This document shows, piece by piece, positions 52,705 to 57,649 of a stretch of DNA of 57,649 bases. The DNA is from Gammaproteobacteria bacterium (GTDB lineage Bacteria > Pseudomonadota > Gammaproteobacteria > Xanthomonadales > Wenzhouxiangellaceae). How positions within the stretch are numbered: position 1 is the stretch's first letter; every line of letters begins with the position of its first letter. The stretch is from NCBI GenBank assembly GCA_021772985.1, contig JAJFKX010000040.1, positions 1-57,649 on the forward strand. Reading direction: 5' to 3'. Made by a program: the position numbers and the translations under genes. Below the pieces are notes generated by a model, which was given only the letters and a program-made list of their open reading frames with translations, did not search any database and was not told where the DNA came from.

Positions 52705-53682
52705 TTAAATGTTTGGTTGGCTGTTGGTAATACGGCGTCGTTGGCCGCCCAGGCTGGTAATCATTGAACCAATTACAACCAGTACAGCAGCAATAATACT
52801 TAGCGAATCCAATTTTTCCGGCGGTACCAGGCCGGTGGTAAGACTAGCGATGAAAGATAATATAACAATGGTCACCAAAGGGGTAATTGCAATCACAGCG
52901 CTGACCCGGGAAGCTTGCCAGTGATGCATCGCTTCACCAAACGCACCATAGGCTATCAATGTGTTCAGACCACAAAATATCAACCACAACCATTCATTTA
53001 TTGTGAGCACCATCAAGCTGGGAAACTCACTCATGGGAAGTATCAAAACAGTTGCGACACAATAAATAAACAGCATAATCTGCATGGCACTCATATTGCG
53101 CATCAGCTGTTTTTGTACCAGGGCATAGATTGCCCAGGAAACGGCGGCAAGAATAATCAAAATCACCCCGGATTGATAGCGTTCGGTACCACCCAATGCG
53201 GTCAGCTGATTACGGAAAAAAATCAACAAGCCGGCAATCAGCACCACAAATCCGAACCATTGTTTGAGATTGTAGCGTTCGCCGAAAAAAACCATTCCAC
53301 CGAGTGCCAGAAACAACGGCGCCAGTTGAATCAGGATTTGTGCATTCGCCGGAGTGGTGTAATCCAAGCCTATCAAATAGAAAATATAGTTCCCGCTGAG
53401 CATCAAGGCTGCCAGCAGCAGCGCCGGCCAATAGCGGTTCACAAGTTGCCACCAGCCAGGTTTGTTGTGAGCTGGTGATCGATGGCGAAAACCCATCCAC
53501 GCGCCCAGCAACAGTGCGGCAATCGACATCCTGAACCAGGTGACTGTCCAGACATCCAGGCTTTTTAAAGTAACTGCCAGCGCCAGTGGTAAAGTAGCCC
53601 AGCTCAACACTGTTATCAGCGAATAGATCAGGCCTACATACCATGCACTGTTTTCGGTGGTTACAGGGGAAGATGATGGCAT
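52705..53682 (-). CDS. EamA/DMT-superfamily transporter (RhaT/YdcZ-like)
   Basis: A 325-residue membrane protein with about ten hydrophobic helices arranged as two EamA repeats. Helix 1 is LIYSLITVLSWATLPLALAV, and the second repeat begins near GVILIILAAVSWAIYALVQK. Proteins of this family export or import amino acids, sugars and other metabolites; the substrate cannot be predicted. It is divergent from the Tyr-rich lipoprotein gene at 53735. Confidence 0.85.
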   Translation of the reverse strand: MPSSSPVTTENSAWYVGLIYSLITVLSWATLPLALAVTLKSLDVWTVTWFRMSIAALLLGAWMGFRHRSPAHNKPGWWQLVNRYWPALLLAALMLSGNYIFYLIGLDYTTPANAQILIQLAPLFLALGGMVFFGERYNLKQWFGFVVLIAGLLIFFRNQLTALGGTERYQSGVILIILAAVSWAIYALVQKQLMRNMSAMQIMLFIYCVATVLILPMSEFPSLMVLTINEWLWLIFCGLNTLIAYGAFGEAMHHWQASRVSAVIAITPLVTIVILSFIASLTTGLVPPEKLDSLSIIAAVLVVIGSMITSLGGQRRRITNSQPNI

Positions 53683-53734
53683 TGGCCTTCCAGGTTCAGC
53701 TTCTGTTTAGTAAAAGTGGTGCATTATCCGTCAC

Positions 53735-54799
53735 ATGAAACAATCAGTCCAAGTTTATATTGATCGCTACTTCACCCAGAGCAAAAAAATGCTGGTATTA
53801 CTGGCTGTCGGCCTGTGGTTAAGTGGTTGTGCAGTTTATGAGCCTTATGGCTACGATAACGATTATTACGGCTACAGCGGTAATAACCACGACACGGGTT
53901 ATGACAATGGCTCGTATCGCAGTCATGTCGGTGTTTCGCTGGGATATTCAGGTTATGTGCCGGATGCGTATTATTATCCTTATACCAGCCTGGATTTGTT
54001 TTACGGCGGCGGTTATGGGCATTCATCCGGTTTTTCAGTCGCCTATTCAACGCCTTATCTGGGTTACGGTATAAGCCACTATGTACCATACCGGTATAAC
54101 CATTATCGGCATCGGTCTTACCGTTCAGGATTGTACGCCTATTCCCGCGGCTACCGTTCGGGCTACCGTCATAGCCGCTATGATAACCATTACCGGGGCA
54201 GTAATTACCGCAACCGCAGCTACCGCAGTAATCATCGTCGCGGCAGACATGACGACTACAATCGGCGGGGAGCTTACGGGAATGTCAGGCATACGGACCG
54301 CAATTCCTATCGCCGGGGCAGAAACGATCATCAGAAATTCTCTGATAGAACAAACTATCGTTTACATAACGATAAAAACCGCAATCATCGGCGGAGCCGT
54401 GGCGATGGCTACAACAATATCGACCTTGGACAGCAGTATCGGGACAGTTTCTACCAAAGAAACGGATTTCACCTGAAGGATAGCTCATCAGGTCATCGTT
54501 CGGGCAGAAGTGACAGGTCTGATCGCCCCGCAAATCAGAACCGCAGCAGGCGGCAGGTACAGCAATCGCAGGCACCACGAAACCGGGGGCGCAACAATGC
54601 TGTCAGCCCACCAACACGTAACGCTCCGCCACGGTCACAAAACCCCAGGTCACAAAACGGTGGCAATCGGCAGGCAAACAGGTCGCCACGCCAACCGCCC
54701 AAGCAAAACCGACAGCAACAACAACGGCGCCCTGAAAAGCAGGGGCGGCATCAAGCTGAACGTAATCAATCCAAGCATGAAGAGCGCCACCGCGATTAG
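53735..54799 (+). CDS. Tyr/Gly-rich then Arg/Asn/Gln-rich putative lipoprotein
   Basis: A 354-residue low-complexity protein. It carries a lipoprotein-type signal, LLAVGLWLSGC, with Cys32 as the likely lipid site. Residues about 35-130 are rich in Tyr, Gly, Ser and Asp (many YGY, GYS and YY motifs). Residues about 135-250 are rich in Arg, Tyr, His and Asn (repeated RSYRS, YRSGYR and NYRNR). The final 100 are Arg/Gln/Pro/Asn-rich. The protein is strongly basic and probably disordered. The start could also be 53789. Function is unknown; an adhesive or matrix-binding surface protein is a guess based on composition alone. Confidence 0.65.
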   Translation: MKQSVQVYIDRYFTQSKKMLVLLAVGLWLSGCAVYEPYGYDNDYYGYSGNNHDTGYDNGSYRSHVGVSLGYSGYVPDAYYYPYTSLDLFYGGGYGHSSGFSVAYSTPYLGYGISHYVPYRYNHYRHRSYRSGLYAYSRGYRSGYRHSRYDNHYRGSNYRNRSYRSNHRRGRHDDYNRRGAYGNVRHTDRNSYRRGRNDHQKFSDRTNYRLHNDKNRNHRRSRGDGYNNIDLGQQYRDSFYQRNGFHLKDSSSGHRSGRSDRSDRPANQNRSRRQVQQSQAPRNRGRNNAVSPPTRNAPPRSQNPRSQNGGNRQANRSPRQPPKQNRQQQQRRPEKQGRHQAERNQSKHEERHRD

Positions 54800-54850
54800 T
54801 TAAGCGTTTCTGATTCAATCAGAGGCTGCTTAAGACTAACGGTTTTGGAC

Positions 54851-54881
54851 TACACCCGATGCAGAATCTGCATCGGGTGTA
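54851..54881. terminator. Strong hairpin after the Tyr/Arg-rich gene
   Basis: TACACCCGATGCAG, loop AAT, CTGCATCGGGTGTA form a perfect 14-bp stem followed by TTATTTC. It lies between the lipoprotein gene and mnmG and probably terminates the former. Confidence 0.75.
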
Positions 54882-55016
54882 TTATTTCAGACTGTAATAA
54901 ATCATCCAGAATTGGGCTGCAAATGGTTGAATTTTGGTGATAATCAATGCATTCCGCAATCAATCGGTCTAAAATGTCCGGTTATATTTTTGGCATAAGT
55001 TAGGCAATTGAACTGC

Positions 55017-56900
55017 ATGGAATTCCCCACGCGTTTTAATGTGATTGTAATCGGCGGCGGGCACGCGGGCACCGAAGCCGCTTTGGCTGCTGCCCGTATG
55101 GGCGTGAGCACGCTGCTGTTGACCCACAATATAGAAACCATCGGCCAGATGAGTTGCAATCCGGCGATTGGTGGAATCGGCAAAGGCCACCTGGTAAAAG
55201 AAATTGATGCCCTCGGTGGCGTCATGGCTAAGGCAGCTGATCTGGCTGGTATTCATTTGCGTAAACTAAATGCCAGAAAGGGCCCGGCGGTTCGCGCCAC
55301 CCGTGCCCAATGCGACCGGGTGTTATACAAGGCAGCCATTCGCCAAACCGTGGAGCAACAGGATAATTTGTGGTTATTCCAGCAAGGCGTTGATGATCTG
55401 ATTGTCTCTGGTGGACGTGTATCCGGCTGTGTAACTCAAATGGGTTTAAGGTTTACTGCGGATGCAGTGGTTTTGACCACCGGAACATTTCTGGGTGGCC
55501 GGTTGTTTATGGGCGAGGCCAATTATCAAGGCGGCCGGGCAGGTGACCCACCAGCCAATCGATTGGCTCAAAGACTTCGTGAATTACCTTTTACAGTAGG
55601 CCGTTTGAAAACCGGTACACCACCTCGGATAGATGGTCGGTCGGTTAATTGGGATGGCCTGGAAGAACAGCCGGGTGATCAGCCGGTGCCGGTGTTTTCC
55701 TATGTGGGCAGCAAGCAGGACCATCCGAAACAGGTCAGTTGTTATATCACCCATACCAATGAGCAATGCCATGAGCTAATCCGTGGTGCTTTGGACCGTT
55801 CACCAATGTATCAGGGAGCAATCGAAGGCACCGGGCCACGTTATTGCCCGTCTATTGAAGATAAGGTTGTGCGCTTTGCAGATAAAGACCGGCACCAGAT
55901 TTTTATTGAGCCGGAAGGTTTAACCACGCCCGAACTTTACCCCAATGGCATTTCCACCAGCCTGCCATTTGATATTCAATGGCAGTTCGTGCGTGCCATC
56001 AAAGGTTTTGAGAATGCCCACATTACCAGACCTGGTTACGCCATCGAGTATGACTTTTTCGATCCACGCGGGTTGAAAGCCAGTCTGGAAACAAAAGAAA
56101 TGCCGGGCTTGTTTTTTGCCGGTCAGATCAATGGCACCACCGGCTATGAAGAAGCCGGCGCGCAAGGTTTGATTGCCGGTTTGAACGCTGCCCGCCAGTC
56201 ACGTAATTTAGAGCCATGGACACCGGGACGCGACCAGGCATATATAGGCGTGTTGATTGATGATTTAATCACCCGTGGGACACTGGAACCCTACCGAATG
56301 TTTACCAGCCGGGCTGAGTATCGCTTAAGCCTGCGTGAAGACAACGCCGATCTGCGTTTAACTGAATCAGCCCACGAAATGGGTTTGATTGATGAACAAC
56401 GCTGGCAGGTTTATACCGATAAACGTGATGGTTATCAGCATGAGTGGTCACGTTTGAATAGTCTTTGGGTGCGTCCTGATCAAACCAGTGGCCAGCAATT
56501 TCAGCAACAACTTGATATCCCGCTGCGTAAGGAAAGCAAAGCTGTGGATTTGCTTAGACGTCCGGAACTGGACTATCGATCATTATTGACTGCTGTGCCC
56601 GAGCTGGGGCCGATGGTGGAGAACGAGCAGGTGATTGAGCAGATTGATATTCAGGCCCGTTATGCTGGCTATCTGGATCGGCAACAGCAGGAAGTGGCCA
56701 AGCTGAAAAAGCAGGAACAACAACGGATTCCTGACGATTTTGATTATCTGGCCGTGCATGGGTTGTCATCAGAGGTGCGTGAAAAACTGGCCCAGGTTAA
56801 ACCAGAAACAATAGGGCAGGCGGGACGTATTTCAGGTGTTACACCTGCGGCTATATCACTATTGCTGGTGCATTTAAAAAAACACAGATTGGTTGCCTGA
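55017..56900 (+). CDS. mnmG: tRNA uridine-5-carboxymethylaminomethyl modification enzyme MnmG (GidA)
   Basis: About 627 residues. The ATG at 55017 ([15 protein letters not shown]) matches the family; an in-frame TTG at 55008 is the alternative. The N-terminal FAD site [17 protein letters not shown] is followed by [22 protein letters not shown] and GTFLGG, and the C-terminal helical region includes [11 protein letters not shown]. With MnmE it installs the cmnm5 group on U34 of several tRNAs. In many gammaproteobacteria rsmG follows mnmG near oriC; here no rsmG is present in the 750 bases downstream, where a small unknown gene and an insertion sequence occur. Confidence 0.97.
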   Translation: MEFPTRFNVIVIGGGHAGTEAALAAARMGVSTLLLTHNIETIGQMSCNPAIGGIGKGHLVKEIDALGGVMAKAADLAGIHLRKLNARKGPAVRATRAQCDRVLYKAAIRQTVEQQDNLWLFQQGVDDLIVSGGRVSGCVTQMGLRFTADAVVLTTGTFLGGRLFMGEANYQGGRAGDPPANRLAQRLRELPFTVGRLKTGTPPRIDGRSVNWDGLEEQPGDQPVPVFSYVGSKQDHPKQVSCYITHTNEQCHELIRGALDRSPMYQGAIEGTGPRYCPSIEDKVVRFADKDRHQIFIEPEGLTTPELYPNGISTSLPFDIQWQFVRAIKGFENAHITRPGYAIEYDFFDPRGLKASLETKEMPGLFFAGQINGTTGYEEAGAQGLIAGLNAARQSRNLEPWTPGRDQAYIGVLIDDLITRGTLEPYRMFTSRAEYRLSLREDNADLRLTESAHEMGLIDEQRWQVYTDKRDGYQHEWSRLNSLWVRPDQTSGQQFQQQLDIPLRKESKAVDLLRRPELDYRSLLTAVPELGPMVENEQVIEQIDIQARYAGYLDRQQQEVAKLKKQEQQRIPDDFDYLAVHGLSSEVREKLAQVKPETIGQAGRISGVTPAAISLLLVHLKKHRLVA

Positions 56901-57098
56901 ATAACTTCAGCAGCTATTCGACTGGACGACGGCTATATGATGTCCTAATATCATAGGCTGCAGGGGAGGGGATTCGCTACGGTATTTACTGCAATACACT
57001 TACCTGCTAAATCAGCAATCGCAATCTATGTGATGAATTTGTTCCATTAGAACAGGTGTTGCTGATAATAATTTGTCTTAATTAAGGGAGAATCAGAC

Positions 57099-57431
57099 AT
57101 GACCGACTCACAATCAACTTCTTTTATTCCGGAAAAACAATTTGCCACCGGTAAACTTGGCCAGCCTTTATCAATTATTCTTAAAGGAGAAGACAATGTT
57201 CCGCCTCCCGGTCCTGGGATGGTAGTTATGGAACATTATGAAACTGCTTTTCTTAGAGTTGAATCATGTGGCTGGTATCCAGCTGGTGAATTGGCAGAAT
57301 ATGCCGCTGCTTTTCGGGTTATATTTACACCGCTGCAAGCCGGCAAAACGGAAATTAATTTCCTGATCCAACCGCGAGCCATTAACCCGCTAAATTTACC
57401 CGTAACTTTTTTTGTAACCATCGACTCGTAA
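57099..57431 (+). CDS. Small protein of unknown function, possible Ig-like beta fold
   Basis: A 110-residue soluble protein with a strong ribosome binding site (AGGGAG, nine bases before ATG). No signal peptide. It is not recognised. The last part (FRVIFTPLQAGKTEINFLIQ, then a P-rich turn and VTFFVTI) has the strand spacing of chagasin-type protease inhibitors (I42), but the diagnostic NPTTG motif is absent, so this is only a fold-level impression. Confidence 0.65.
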   Translation: MTDSQSTSFIPEKQFATGKLGQPLSIILKGEDNVPPPGPGMVVMEHYETAFLRVESCGWYPAGELAEYAAAFRVIFTPLQAGKTEINFLIQPRAINPLNLPVTFFVTIDS

Positions 57432-57573
57432 GCAAACAGGTTGTTAAGTTGGTAAGACAAGTAGCCGGTGATAATGCTTGAATTGCATAAACCGGACAAT
57501 GGCAGCTATATACGGTGAGTTCAATTGATCAACGCAACACTTTATATTCACATAGTAATATGAGGTGTCGACA

Positions 57574-57649
57574 ATGTCATATCGAACTAGGATTATTTAT
57601 TCTGCTCATCAAAAAGAGTTAATGTGGGATCGGTGGAAGAAAGGAAGTA
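57574..57649 (+). CDS. IS30-family transposase, N-terminal fragment cut by window edge
   Basis: From ATG 57574 the frame reads MSYRTRIIYSAHQKELMWDRWKKGS-like (25 codons) and runs off the window. The pattern (basic start, then Q-K-x-x-M/L-W-D-R-W-x-x-G) is typical of the N-terminal helix-turn-helix of IS30-type transposases. A stretch near 57518-57545 (CAATTGATCAACGCAACACT) could be the left terminal repeat, but the partner end is outside the window. Confidence 0.6.
   Translation, partial: MSYRTRIIYSAHQKELMWDRWKKGS

Noticed and set aside
54081-54476. 131-residue plus-strand frame rich in Ile/Thr/Ala overlapping the Tyr/Arg-rich lipoprotein
   Set aside because: It is a +1 shadow of a repetitive coding region; the repeats of the main frame force a low-complexity alternative frame. 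No start signal was found.
53735-54799. Possible frameshift within the low-complexity lipoprotein
   Set aside because: Composition changes gradually rather than abruptly and the same frame keeps Arg/Tyr/Asn-rich motifs to the stop, so one continuous gene is the simpler reading.

Overview
The window looks like the chromosome of a marine or sediment-type gammaproteobacterium. The strongest evidence is the block tig-clpP-clpX-lon-hupB-tRNA-Val-tRNA-Asp-ppiD-fabI (about 28.9-38.7 kb), a gammaproteobacterial gene order. Supporting evidence comes from pepN, mnmG, dksA, plsC and an OmpA-type porin, with backbone base composition near 50% GC. The edges appear to be cut inside two insertion sequences: an IS110/IS1111-type transposase start at the left (minus strand) and an IS30-type transposase start at the right (plus strand).

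Left part (0-6.1 kb): a two-gene biosynthetic island. A GC-rich gene encodes a fused adenylation domain, carrier protein, PLP-dependent alpha-oxoamine synthase and an unrecognised tail. It is followed by an AT-rich gene for a flavin monooxygenase-like protein with a membrane C-terminus. Then (6.5-11.5 kb) comes a tandem duplication of a unit made of tRNA-Arg(TCT), an M13 metallopeptidase gene and its promoter; the copy next to the island shows signs of decay in both the tRNA and the lipoprotein signal.

Middle part (11.6-27.8 kb): a PLP group II decarboxylase, a secreted FG-GAP/ASPIC-UnbV protein, a DUF3179 protein and an MtrA/MtrB-type decaheme cytochrome and outer-membrane barrel pair with no MtrC-type terminal cytochrome. 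Upstream of mtrAB on the same strand is an array of six secreted paralogues. All six share one C-terminal domain of about 135 residues. Four carry an NHL-type beta-propeller in front of it and two carry a different beta-sandwich-like module. The shared domain is nearly identical at DNA level between two neighbours, which suggests recent gene conversion. This array is the most distinctive uncharacterised feature of the window.

Right part (28-57.6 kb): housekeeping DNA. It holds four tRNAs (Arg-ACG, Pro-TGG, His-GTG, Lys-CTT), the proteostasis block, tRNA-Val and tRNA-Asp, fabI, and a yidD-pyrC pair in which yidD seems to lack an ATG/GTG/TTG start. It continues with a DksA lacking its zinc finger, two outer-membrane barrels, a third M13 peptidase, an Hsp20 with a clear RpoH-type promoter, and the compact run plsC-rhomboid-SRPBCC-DUF2520-pepN. 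It ends with a DMT transporter, a Tyr/Arg-rich lipoprotein, mnmG and a small unknown protein. No CRISPR array, rRNA or prophage was seen. All coordinates, motif positions and comparisons were read by eye.
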